A stretch of DNA of 64,000 nucleotides from a bacterium (GTDB lineage: Bacteria; Zhuqueibacterota; Zhuqueibacteria; Zhuqueibacterales; Zhuqueibacteraceae), in the NCBI GenBank assembly GCA_023150945.1, contig JAKLJX010000004.1, positions 124,001 through 188,000 of the forward strand, read 5' to 3'. This document shows positions 40,507-48,494 of the stretch, piece after piece. The position numbers and the translations under genes are program-made. How positions within the stretch are numbered: the stretch's first letter is position 1; each line of letters begins with the position of its first letter. The notes under the pieces were generated by a model that made no database searches, had not been told where the DNA came from, and worked only from the letters and a program-made list of their open reading frames with translations.

Positions 40507-42918
40507 TCACTCGTACCGCAGCGCCTCAACCGGCTTCGCAATTGCCGCTTTGATCGCCTGGAAACTCACCGTCAGTAATGCGATGCCCAATGCGCCGGCG
40601 CTGGCAAGAACGAACGTCCAACCGTCAAGATTGGCGCGATAGGCGAAACCTTGCAGCCATTTGTGCATGGCGTACCAACCGACCGGCCAGGCAATGAGAT
40701 TGGCGAGCAACACGAGTCTTATAAAATCAGACGACAGAAGAGAAACAATACTCGTCACCGAAGCGCCGAGCACTTTGCGAATGCCGATTTCTTTGGTGCG
40801 CCGCGCGGCGGCAAATGATGACAATCCGAACAAGCCCAGGCACGCGAGAATGACGGCGATGATGGTGAAGTAGTTGATCACCTGCGCCAGTTTTTGCTCG
40901 CCGCCGTAAAGCTGCTCCAGCTTGCGGTCGAGAAAAGTACATTCCAGCGGCCAGTCCGGCGAGAAGGTTTTCCACGCGTTTTCGAGCGTGGCCAGGCGCT
41001 CAGCGAAATTGCCCCCTGCTATTTTGACAGCGTAATAGTCATACCAGTTTGCATACGTCAACACTAGCGGCTTGATTTCGTGGTGCAACGACTCGAAATG
41101 ATAATCCTGTATCACACCGACGACGTAGCCCGATTTGCCGATTTGATTGGTGCCGGGCGCAAAGAGCTGCATCTTCTTGCCGACGGCATCGTCTTTCCAG
41201 CCCAGCGAAGCCGCGGCTTTTTCATTCAACAGAAAAGCCTCGGCTTGATCCGACGGCGAAGTGCGCGCAATGCCTCTCCCCAGCTTGATTTTGATGCCGG
41301 CAGTTGCGAGAAAATCATAATCGATGAGCAGCAACGGCAGCATTGCCGGCTTGTCGATGGAGCCGCCTTCGGGAACGAAGCGATAGCCGAACGCGCCCTG
41401 TCCGGGAATATTTGAAGTGCCGGCAACATTGCGAATGCCGGGATCTTTCAACAACTCAGTGCGGAACGCCTCGAATTTCACATTCACCGCCGGCCGCGCT
41501 TTGACGAACAAAACTTGTTCTTTATTGAATCCCAATTCTTTTTCTTGCAGGAAACGCAATTGCCGGTGCACCGCGCCGAGGCCGATGATCAGCACGATGG
41601 AGATGGCGAATTGCGCCACCACCAGCGCTTTACGCAACGTTTCATTGCCGCCGCTCGCCGTCGTTGTTCTCCTGAAATTGCCGACAGGATTGAAACGCGA
41701 CATGAAGAACGCCGGATACAAACCGGACAACACGCCGACAAACAATGCCAGGCTGAGGATGAGAAGAAGTCCGGTCCAATTTCCCAGAAAGTTGATTTCC
41801 AACTGCCTTTCAGTGAGTTGATTGAACGCAGGCAACAACAGCTCGACGAGACCGGCGGCGAGCAGCATGGCGACCAATCCGGCGATGGTGCTTTCGCCCA
41901 GCATCTGGGCCACCAGTTGCGATTTTCCCGCGCCGACCACTTTGCGCACGCCGACTTCCTTCGCACGCGTGCCGGATTGCGCGGTGGAAAGGTTGACGAA
42001 GTTGATGCAGGCGATGACGAGAATCAGCACCGCGATGGCCGAAAAAATGTAGACGTACAAAATATGGCTGTTCGGCTGAATTTCGTTGTCGAGGCGAGAA
42101 TGCAGATGAATGCTCGTCAACGGCTGCAGCGAAAGCGTGAGGCCGCCTTTGATGCGGTCGGGAAAATATTTGGTGACAAACGTCGGAAATTTCTCGGTCA
42201 GACTTTGTGCGGCATGGTCGTTAGACAACAACAAATAGGTCCACGCGCCGGTCCAAAACCACTGATTGTGGCGTCCGCCCGGGCCGTTCTGGCTTTCCCA
42301 GAGATTCAATTGAAACTGCAGCGGCGCGAGGAAGTCGAACTTAAAATGCGCGTTGTTGGGGACGTTTTTCATCACGCCGGTGACTTTGAGATCGAATTGC
42401 TTTTGATAGCGCAGCGTTTGGCCGAGCGGGTCTTCATCGCCGAAGTATTTGCGCGCCATGTCTTCCGAAAGCACAACGCTGTTCGGCTCGATGAATGCGG
42501 TTTTCTCATCGCCTTTGATCAAGGGGAAGTCGAACATTTCGAAAACGGCGGGATCGGCGAAGAAAAATCTTTCCTCGATGAATTGGCGGTCGCCGATTTC
42601 GATCATCGGGAAATCGTCGTTGCGATAGAAGCGCATCGCTCTTTCGACTTCCGGAAAATCGCGCGCCAACGCCTCCGCTGCCGGAAACGGAATGGAAGGC
42701 TCACGATATAACACGCCATTCAAATCCAGATCGAGCCGGACGCGGAAGATCCGATCAGCGTTCTGATGAAACTTGTCGTAACTCAGCTCGTGCAGAACGT
42801 AGAGCGTGATCAAAATGCAACACGCCATGCCCGCTGCCAGGCCAGCGATGTTGATGGAGGAATAGACGGCGTTTTTCTTCAAATTGCGCAGCGCGATTTT
42901 GAGGTAGTTTTTGAGCAT
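40507..42918 (-). CDS. FtsX/MacB-type permease P8 (subfamily A)
   Basis: 803 residues. Predicted helices are at about 20-42, 287-310, 345-365, 380-402, 427-447, 683-705, 735-755 and 770-790, with large periplasmic domains between helices 1-2 and 5-6. The first is MacB-like with MARKYFGDEDPLG. The central motif is FVNLSTAQSGTRAKEVGVRK followed by VVGAGKSQLVAQMLGES, and the C-terminal copy RRTKEIGIRKVLGASVTSIV. The C-terminus KPVEALRYE has Lys where most have Asn. It starts MLKNYLKIALRNLKKN with no upstream alternative. Upstream lies a CAGT-type repeat and a leftover permease end. Confidence 0.92.
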   Translation of the reverse strand: MLKNYLKIALRNLKKNAVYSSINIAGLAAGMACCILITLYVLHELSYDKFHQNADRIFRVRLDLDLNGVLYREPSIPFPAAEALARDFPEVERAMRFYRNDDFPMIEIGDRQFIEERFFFADPAVFEMFDFPLIKGDEKTAFIEPNSVVLSEDMARKYFGDEDPLGQTLRYQKQFDLKVTGVMKNVPNNAHFKFDFLAPLQFQLNLWESQNGPGGRHNQWFWTGAWTYLLLSNDHAAQSLTEKFPTFVTKYFPDRIKGGLTLSLQPLTSIHLHSRLDNEIQPNSHILYVYIFSAIAVLILVIACINFVNLSTAQSGTRAKEVGVRKVVGAGKSQLVAQMLGESTIAGLVAMLLAAGLVELLLPAFNQLTERQLEINFLGNWTGLLLILSLALFVGVLSGLYPAFFMSRFNPVGNFRRTTTASGGNETLRKALVVAQFAISIVLIIGLGAVHRQLRFLQEKELGFNKEQVLFVKARPAVNVKFEAFRTELLKDPGIRNVAGTSNIPGQGAFGYRFVPEGGSIDKPAMLPLLLIDYDFLATAGIKIKLGRGIARTSPSDQAEAFLLNEKAAASLGWKDDAVGKKMQLFAPGTNQIGKSGYVVGVIQDYHFESLHHEIKPLVLTYANWYDYYAVKIAGGNFAERLATLENAWKTFSPDWPLECTFLDRKLEQLYGGEQKLAQVINYFTIIAVILACLGLFGLSSFAAARRTKEIGIRKVLGASVTSIVSLLSSDFIRLVLLANLIAWPVGWYAMHKWLQGFAYRANLDGWTFVLASAGALGIALLTVSFQAIKAAIAKPVEALRYE

Positions 42919-42926
42919 GGCTGACT

Positions 42927-42992
42927 CCAGTTATCAGTTATCAGTGTTCAGTGATCAGTTGACTGGTTACTACTGAACACTGATGACTTATT
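42927..42992. repeat. CAGT-type short repeats in the P8/P7 gap
   Basis: Overlapping copies of TCAGTTATCAGT / TCAGTGATCAGT and their complements (ACTGAACACTGATGACT) fill the 66 bp upstream of P8. The arms can pair into an imperfect hairpin. Related stretches are in the gaps at 45430, 53815 and 63186. Confidence 0.75.
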
Positions 42993-42998
42993 ACTTCT

Positions 42999-43030
42999 TC
43001 ACTCATAACGCAGCGCATCCTTCCCGAGAA
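42999..43030 (-). pseudogene. Leftover 3' end of a permease gene
   Basis: Read on the minus strand this 32-bp piece gives LGKDALRYE and a TGA stop at 43001-42999. It repeats the exact end (ALRYE) of the permeases, about 50 bp downstream of the real end of P7. It looks like the remains of another copy lost by recombination. Confidence 0.65.
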
Positions 43031-43052
43031 TCGAGATCTCCGCATTGAGAGG

Positions 43053-45425
43053 TCATTCGTATCTCAATGCCTCCACCGGATTCGTCATGGCGGCTTTGAG
43101 GGCCTGCAGGCTCACGGTCACAAAAGCAATCGCCAGGGCGGTTGCCGCAGCCAGCAAAAACGCCGTGAGGCCGAGATCAACGCGATAGGCAAATTCTTCG
43201 AGCCATCTTCTTGCGGCAAAGTATGCCGCCGGCCACGCAAGGAGATTGGCAAACAGCACGAGCTGCAAAAATTCTTTTGAGAGCAGTGCAATAACGCCGG
43301 ACGTCGAGGCGCCCAAGACTTTGCGAATGCCGATTTCTTTGGTACGGCGCTCGACGGTAAACGCCGCCAGCCCCAGCAGGCCGAGACAGGCAATGCCAAT
43401 GGCGATCGCGGCAAAGCTGCCGAAAATTTGGCCGACTTTTTCATCGGCGCGATACAAGGCGTCGAGGCTTTCATCCATGAAAGCGTATTCAAACGGCCAG
43501 GCCGGCGAAAGGCGATTCCGCGTTTGTTCCAAAGCAGCCAGCGTGCCGGCAACTTCCTCCGGACGAATGCGCAGGGTGATGGGCAGAACATGCTCGGGAT
43601 CATAAATCATGACCAGCGGCTCGATCTCACGGTGCAGTGAGGTGAAATTGAAATCCTTGACTACGCCGAGAATCGGGCCGGTGCGGCTGTCGCCGCGCCG
43701 CAGCCGCACGTTCAGCGCCGCTTCCGGCGTCTGCAATCCCATGGCTTTGACGGCAGCTTCGTTGACGATGAACCCTGTTGTCGAATCGCCGGCAATGGCG
43801 CGCGAGAAATCACGGCCGGCGACGATTTGCATCTCCATCGTCTCGATGAAGTCGGCGTCAACGTACAATTCGGACATGAGCCACTCGCTTTGGTCGTCGC
43901 CTTCCGGCTGAAACGTGCTTTGCCCGAGAAAGGCCCCGACGAAATTCGAGCTGGCGGTCGCGCTCACAACACTCGGGATCTTCGACAACTCGGCCTTGAC
44001 CATCTCGGTTTTGCCGGACAGCCCGCGATCCCGCACATTGATCCCCAACAGATGTTCTTTGTTGAAGCCAAGATGCCGCGCTCTAACAAAACTGAGTTGT
44101 TGAAATACCACGATCGTGCCAACTAACAAGATGATCGCAATGCCGAATTGCGAGACGACGAGCACGCGGCGAAACAGCGCGGCGCGCTGGCCGGATTTCA
44201 AAATGCCCTTCAAAACCGTGGCCGGCTGAAATGCGGAAAGAAAAAAGGCGGGATAAGATCCAGCCAACACGCCAACCAGGACACCAACGCCGAGCAAAGC
44301 CGCCAGGACGAGCGCGTCGGTGCGATAGCTCAATGCCATAGTCTTTCCGGCAAAATCGTTGAACGCCGGCAGCACCAGCTCGACCATGACGAGGGCGCAC
44401 AGCAACGCAAAGAAAGCCAACAGCAGTGATTCCCCGAGGAATTGTTTGAGCAATTGCAGGCGATGGGCGCCGAGCACCTTGCGCACGCCGACTTCTTTCA
44501 TGCGTTGCGCCGCGCGGGCGGTGGCGAGGTTCATGTAATTGATGGCGGCGATCAAGAGCACGAAAACGCCCACAGCCGAAAAGATGTAAATGTAGGCAAT
44601 GTCGCCATTGGCGCTCATTTCGGCCACCATATGCGAGCGCAGATGGATATCGCGCAGCGGCTGGAGAGAATATGAAATGTTGGCCAGCGTTTCTTCGCCG
44701 CGATATTTTTTGGTGAACCCCGGCAGCTTTTCATTCAGCGCCTGCGGCGAAACGCCGTCTTGCAAGCGAAGATAGGTCCACAGCAAATTGACTCCCCACT
44801 TGTTGATCCAGGGCTCGTCGTTGAATACCGTGAACGTGGCGAGCGCATCGGCGCGGATGTGCGAATTGAATGGAATATCCTGCATGATGCCGGTCACCGC
44901 ATAGTCGTAGCGATTATCGAATCTCAATACCTTGCCCACGGGATCTTCCGCGCCGAAGTATTTTTTCGCCATGCTTTCGGTGATGACCACGGAGCGCGGC
45001 GTCGCCAGCGCCGTCTCCGGATTTCCACGCAGCAAGGGGAACGCGAAAAGCTTGAAGACATTCGAATCGGCATACGCGATCCGTTCACCGAAGAATTTCT
45101 TCGCGCCGAAGCTCACCAGATGGGTACGCGGCCGGACACGCACGGCAATTTCGACCTCCGGAAAATCATGCGCCAGGGCCGGCGCCACCGGCGCGGCCAC
45201 GACCGCCACTTGTTGCGCGGAGCCGCTGAAGCGCTGTTCCTGCACGACGCGATAAATGCGATCGGACTCGGGATGAAATGAGTCGTAACTCAGCTCGTCG
45301 CGCACCCAAAGCAAGATGAGTATGCAACATGCCATGCCAATGGCCAGGCCCACGACGTTGATAAACGAGTAGCCTTTGTGACGCAACAGATTGCGCAGCG
45401 CGATTTTGAGCTCGTTTTTGAACAT
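43053..45425 (-). CDS. FtsX/MacB-type permease P7 (subfamily A)
   Basis: 790 residues. N-terminus MFKNELKIALRNLLRHKGYS, first periplasmic domain with MAKKYFGAEDPVGKVL, central motif YMNLATARAAQRMKEVGVRK then VLGAHRLQLLKQFLGESLLL, helix 5 LVVSQFGIAIILLVG, and C-terminal RRTKEIGIRKVLGASTSGVI with NPVEALRYE. The second periplasmic domain (about 450-670) is the most variable part among the paralogues and here carries IVAGRDFSRAIAGDSTTGFI. It is followed in transcription by P8 and preceded by the NTF2-like gene. Confidence 0.92.
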   Translation of the reverse strand: MFKNELKIALRNLLRHKGYSFINVVGLAIGMACCILILLWVRDELSYDSFHPESDRIYRVVQEQRFSGSAQQVAVVAAPVAPALAHDFPEVEIAVRVRPRTHLVSFGAKKFFGERIAYADSNVFKLFAFPLLRGNPETALATPRSVVITESMAKKYFGAEDPVGKVLRFDNRYDYAVTGIMQDIPFNSHIRADALATFTVFNDEPWINKWGVNLLWTYLRLQDGVSPQALNEKLPGFTKKYRGEETLANISYSLQPLRDIHLRSHMVAEMSANGDIAYIYIFSAVGVFVLLIAAINYMNLATARAAQRMKEVGVRKVLGAHRLQLLKQFLGESLLLAFFALLCALVMVELVLPAFNDFAGKTMALSYRTDALVLAALLGVGVLVGVLAGSYPAFFLSAFQPATVLKGILKSGQRAALFRRVLVVSQFGIAIILLVGTIVVFQQLSFVRARHLGFNKEHLLGINVRDRGLSGKTEMVKAELSKIPSVVSATASSNFVGAFLGQSTFQPEGDDQSEWLMSELYVDADFIETMEMQIVAGRDFSRAIAGDSTTGFIVNEAAVKAMGLQTPEAALNVRLRRGDSRTGPILGVVKDFNFTSLHREIEPLVMIYDPEHVLPITLRIRPEEVAGTLAALEQTRNRLSPAWPFEYAFMDESLDALYRADEKVGQIFGSFAAIAIGIACLGLLGLAAFTVERRTKEIGIRKVLGASTSGVIALLSKEFLQLVLFANLLAWPAAYFAARRWLEEFAYRVDLGLTAFLLAAATALAIAFVTVSLQALKAAMTNPVEALRYE

Positions 45426-45429
45426 TGTC

Positions 45430-45526
45430 GACTCCGCTTGTCAGTGACCAGTCATCAGTTATCAGTGGTCAGTCATCAGTCTTCAGTTACTGATCACTGG
45501 TTACTGATTACTGATTATTGATCACA
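45430..45526. repeat. CAGT-type short repeats in the P7/NTF2-like gap
   Basis: About eight degenerate units of (A/G)TCAGT(T/G)ATCAGT and complements, the longest run of this repeat in the window. It extends into the NTF2-like gene, whose last codons and stop lie within it. Confidence 0.75.
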
Positions 45527-45963
45527 GGCTTCGCCTTCAGCTCCCACAGCACGTTGACGATCTTCCACTCGCCGTTCCATTTGGCCAGGTGCATGTAGTC
45601 GATCCAGCCGGACATGATGGCTTTGGCGCTGGCGGTGTTTTGAAAAATGTCGAGGATGAAAACGTCTTTTTGTTGCTGCGCGAGGGGCGTATCTTTGCCG
45701 CCGCCGCGTTTCACGCCTTGCACCAGGCTCATGGCGCTCATTTGTTCGAGCCGGCTTCTGCCGCTTTGATCCGTACGCACAATGCGCTTCGCCAGCTCGG
45801 GATGCAGCGCGCGTTCCATGCGCTCGGGGTTACCTTCATACCAGCCTTCGACATAATCCAACGCCGCTTTTTTGATCGCGGCGGAGTCTGCCGCGGTTTG
45901 CGCATACAGCGGCAAAACCGTGGTGATTACGGCAAACATGAATGCAGTGACAATAATTCTCAT
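45508..45963 (-). CDS. Secreted NTF2-like / putative lumazine-binding protein
   Basis: 151 residues. A signal peptide (about 1-21, ending LPLYAQ) precedes a single NTF2-like domain of the Lumazine_bd_2 type: ALDYVEGWYEGNPERMERAL, HPELAKRIVRTD, AIMSGWIDYMHLAKWNGEWK and IVNVLWELK. Members of this family are small periplasmic or secreted proteins of unclear role and may bind a small ligand. It lies inside the permease array on the same strand, between P6 and P7, so it may be exported with or modify the system. Its last five residues (VINNQ) and stop are read from the CAGT-type repeat, so the C-terminus was probably changed by repeat insertion. Confidence 0.85.
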   Translation of the reverse strand: MRIIVTAFMFAVITTVLPLYAQTAADSAAIKKAALDYVEGWYEGNPERMERALHPELAKRIVRTDQSGRSRLEQMSAMSLVQGVKRGGGKDTPLAQQQKDVFILDIFQNTASAKAIMSGWIDYMHLAKWNGEWKIVNVLWELKAKPVINNQ

Positions 45964-46021
45964 GAGTGAGTCCTTTCGTTATGTTTCAACACCATGCAAG
46001 AGCAGCCTTGCCATGCCATGG

Positions 46022-48391
46022 TCATTCCGTGTTGCGCAGCATCGCTGCGGGATTTACTCGCGTCACGTTCCACGATTGCCGGCCAACCGCAAGCGCGGCA
46101 GTGAGCAAGACGATGAGGCATGCCAGTAAAAATGGCGCGAGGCCGGGCGTGTAATTTCCAACAAAAGGCTCTACTGCACGCAGCAAAAGGCGCGTCGCGA
46201 CGAAACTCAACGCCGTCGCGAAGGCGCCGGCGCCCAACAGCAGAAACATAAACTCGCGATTGATCAACAACAGAATTTGTGCGACCGAAGCGCCGAGCAT
46301 TTTGCGCACGCCGACTTCCTTCAAGCGCCGGGCGAAATGTTGGGCGGCCAGGCCGTACAAACCCATGCAGGCAATCATCAGCGCGAGGCCGGCGATGTAA
46401 CCGAAGCTTCTGGACAGCTTGCGCGAACTTTGATAGAAGCCGTCAAAAACCTCGCTCTGAAAAAAATGATTGCACGGCGTGTTCGGAAAAAGCTGCTGCC
46501 AGTCCTGCTCGATTTGCGTGGCGACTTGCTTGCCGCTGCCGGCGGCGAAGCGTACGACGAGATTGCTGAACGCATTTTCATCGGCGCGCAAGAACAGCGC
46601 CGGCCGGTTGGCGCCGGTGGCGAAAAGCTTGAAATCACCAACCACGCCGATGATCGTGTACTCTTTCGTTTCAAGTCGCAGTCGCTTGCCAATGGCATCA
46701 GTCCAGCCTTGTTTGCGCGCCAACGTCTCATTGACCACCACCGCGTCTTCATCTTCCACACGGCGATTCGCATCAAAGAAGCGTCCGGCGACCAAATTCA
46801 GGCCGAGCGCTTCGGGATAATCCGCGCCGACGTCGTAGCGCGAAGCCTTTTGTTTGGTTTCGTCAATTTGAAAAACCTCCGGACGCCAGCCTTGACCGAC
46901 ATGATCCACCGAACCGGCAACTCGCAGCACGTTGGGGTTTTTCAAAATCTCATTGCGCAGCAGATGGAATTGCGCGCTGTCATTGAGCGGCACGACCAAA
47001 GCCTGGTCGGGATCGTAGCCCCATGAATGTCTTTCCCACACGTGCACCGTGGCCAACAGCAGAACCGTGATGATCACCGCAAGAAACGCGAGCGCGAACT
47101 GCGTTGCCAACAAACCGCGCCGCAAAATGTTCTTGCCGGAAAATTTCAGCCTGCCGGTGAAAATGGCCACGGGCTTGAATGATGACACATAGAGCGACGG
47201 ATACGCGCCGGAGGCCAGCGCGGTGAGCGCGAGCAACCCCGCGAGCATCAGCCACAGGCCGGTGTTCTCGAGCAAGGAGAATCTTATTTTCAGCACAAAG
47301 TTCGCATTGAGCAGCGGAACGAGGAACGCTTCCGTGATCATGAGGCCGAGCAGCAACGCGATGAAGCAAAGCAACAAATTTTCAGACATGAATTGCGCGA
47401 CGAGCTGCTCGCGCTGCCCGCCCATGACTTTGCGAATACCGATTTCTTTCAAGCGCCGCGTCACCCCGCCGAGCGAGATGTTCACATAGTTGAAGCAGGA
47501 CAACGCCATCATCGTCAGCGCGATGAGCGAGAACATCAGCGTCAACACGGGATGGGGCGCTTCCGCGGGCCGGCGATTGACGTCATAAGCTCCGGGCATT
47601 GGGTGGCGCAGATTATCGAGCGCAAAAGAAACGACGTTCGCTTCGGGATTCCCGCCGTTGAACGGGGCAAGGTACCGCGCCATTTGCGGCGCGAGTTGGG
47701 CGGCCTCTTCAAGCCGGCGCAGTTGCACAAACACGCAATTGCTCGCGCCGATTTTCCACTCCTGCGCCTGCAGCGATTTGTGAACGGCGTGATAGCCGGT
47801 GAGCAGATTGAAAGAAAAGCCGACATTCGTCGGAAATGGTTGCGCCACGCCCTGCACGACGAACTGCTTGCGCTCTTGTTCGTCGGTCATCAGCGTAAGC
47901 GTGCGGCCGAGGGGCATCTCCTCGCCGAAATATTTTTGTGCCATATCCGCGCTGAGAATGATGGCGTTCGGATCAGCAAGCGCGGCGGGATCGCCGTATT
48001 GCAGCGGAAAAGTGAACATGGAGAAGAAGCCCGTGTCCGCATAGACGAGCACTTCGTTGAAAGCGTTCTCTTTGTTGAACAACTTCACGCCTTCGCGCTG
48101 CATGCGCACGACGCGTTCGACCTGTGGAAAATCCGCGGCCAGCGCCGGGGCAATGGGCGCCGGCGCATCGCCCCAGATTTGTTTATCACCGTCGATTTCG
48201 GTGACGTATTCCACCATGAAGATGCGCTCGCCGTGCTCATGAAAATTGTCGAGCGTCCAATAATTCTGCAAAAAGAGAAACACCGCGATGCAGCACGCCA
48301 CGGCAATGGACAGGCCGACAACATTAATGAGCGCAACGGTTCTGTTCGCAAGCAGATGGCGCCACGCGAGGCGGAAGTAGGTTGAGAGCAT
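46022..48391 (-). CDS. FtsX/MacB-type permease P6 (subfamily B)
   Basis: 789 residues from MLSTYFRLAWRHLLANRTVA at 48391. It differs from the A group throughout: central motif YVNISLGGVTRRLKEIGIRK then VMGGQREQLVAQFMSENLLL, helix 5 RGLLATQFALAFLAVIITVL, and C-terminal RRLKEVGVRKMLGASVAQIL (RRLKE instead of RRTKE). It is the only permease not ending in LRYE; it ends VNPAAMLRNTE. P9 is its closest match in the window. The first periplasmic domain keeps MAQKYFGEEMPLGRTL. The A/B split suggests that P6 and P9 descend from a separate permease line. Confidence 0.9.
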   Translation of the reverse strand: MLSTYFRLAWRHLLANRTVALINVVGLSIAVACCIAVFLFLQNYWTLDNFHEHGERIFMVEYVTEIDGDKQIWGDAPAPIAPALAADFPQVERVVRMQREGVKLFNKENAFNEVLVYADTGFFSMFTFPLQYGDPAALADPNAIILSADMAQKYFGEEMPLGRTLTLMTDEQERKQFVVQGVAQPFPTNVGFSFNLLTGYHAVHKSLQAQEWKIGASNCVFVQLRRLEEAAQLAPQMARYLAPFNGGNPEANVVSFALDNLRHPMPGAYDVNRRPAEAPHPVLTLMFSLIALTMMALSCFNYVNISLGGVTRRLKEIGIRKVMGGQREQLVAQFMSENLLLCFIALLLGLMITEAFLVPLLNANFVLKIRFSLLENTGLWLMLAGLLALTALASGAYPSLYVSSFKPVAIFTGRLKFSGKNILRRGLLATQFALAFLAVIITVLLLATVHVWERHSWGYDPDQALVVPLNDSAQFHLLRNEILKNPNVLRVAGSVDHVGQGWRPEVFQIDETKQKASRYDVGADYPEALGLNLVAGRFFDANRRVEDEDAVVVNETLARKQGWTDAIGKRLRLETKEYTIIGVVGDFKLFATGANRPALFLRADENAFSNLVVRFAAGSGKQVATQIEQDWQQLFPNTPCNHFFQSEVFDGFYQSSRKLSRSFGYIAGLALMIACMGLYGLAAQHFARRLKEVGVRKMLGASVAQILLLINREFMFLLLGAGAFATALSFVATRLLLRAVEPFVGNYTPGLAPFLLACLIVLLTAALAVGRQSWNVTRVNPAAMLRNTE

Positions 48392-48494
48392 GAGGTTGAT
48401 TCCCAATTTTCACGCCAAATGGACTTGACAACTATTTGATCGTCATCTGTAAAGCTCAAGATATTCGGTGAGGCCGTGGTGTTGCCGGCGCGCC

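Noticed and set aside
45430-45526. CRISPR-like array
   Set aside because: Units are 10-12 bp, overlapping and degenerate, with no unique spacers of constant length and no cas genes.
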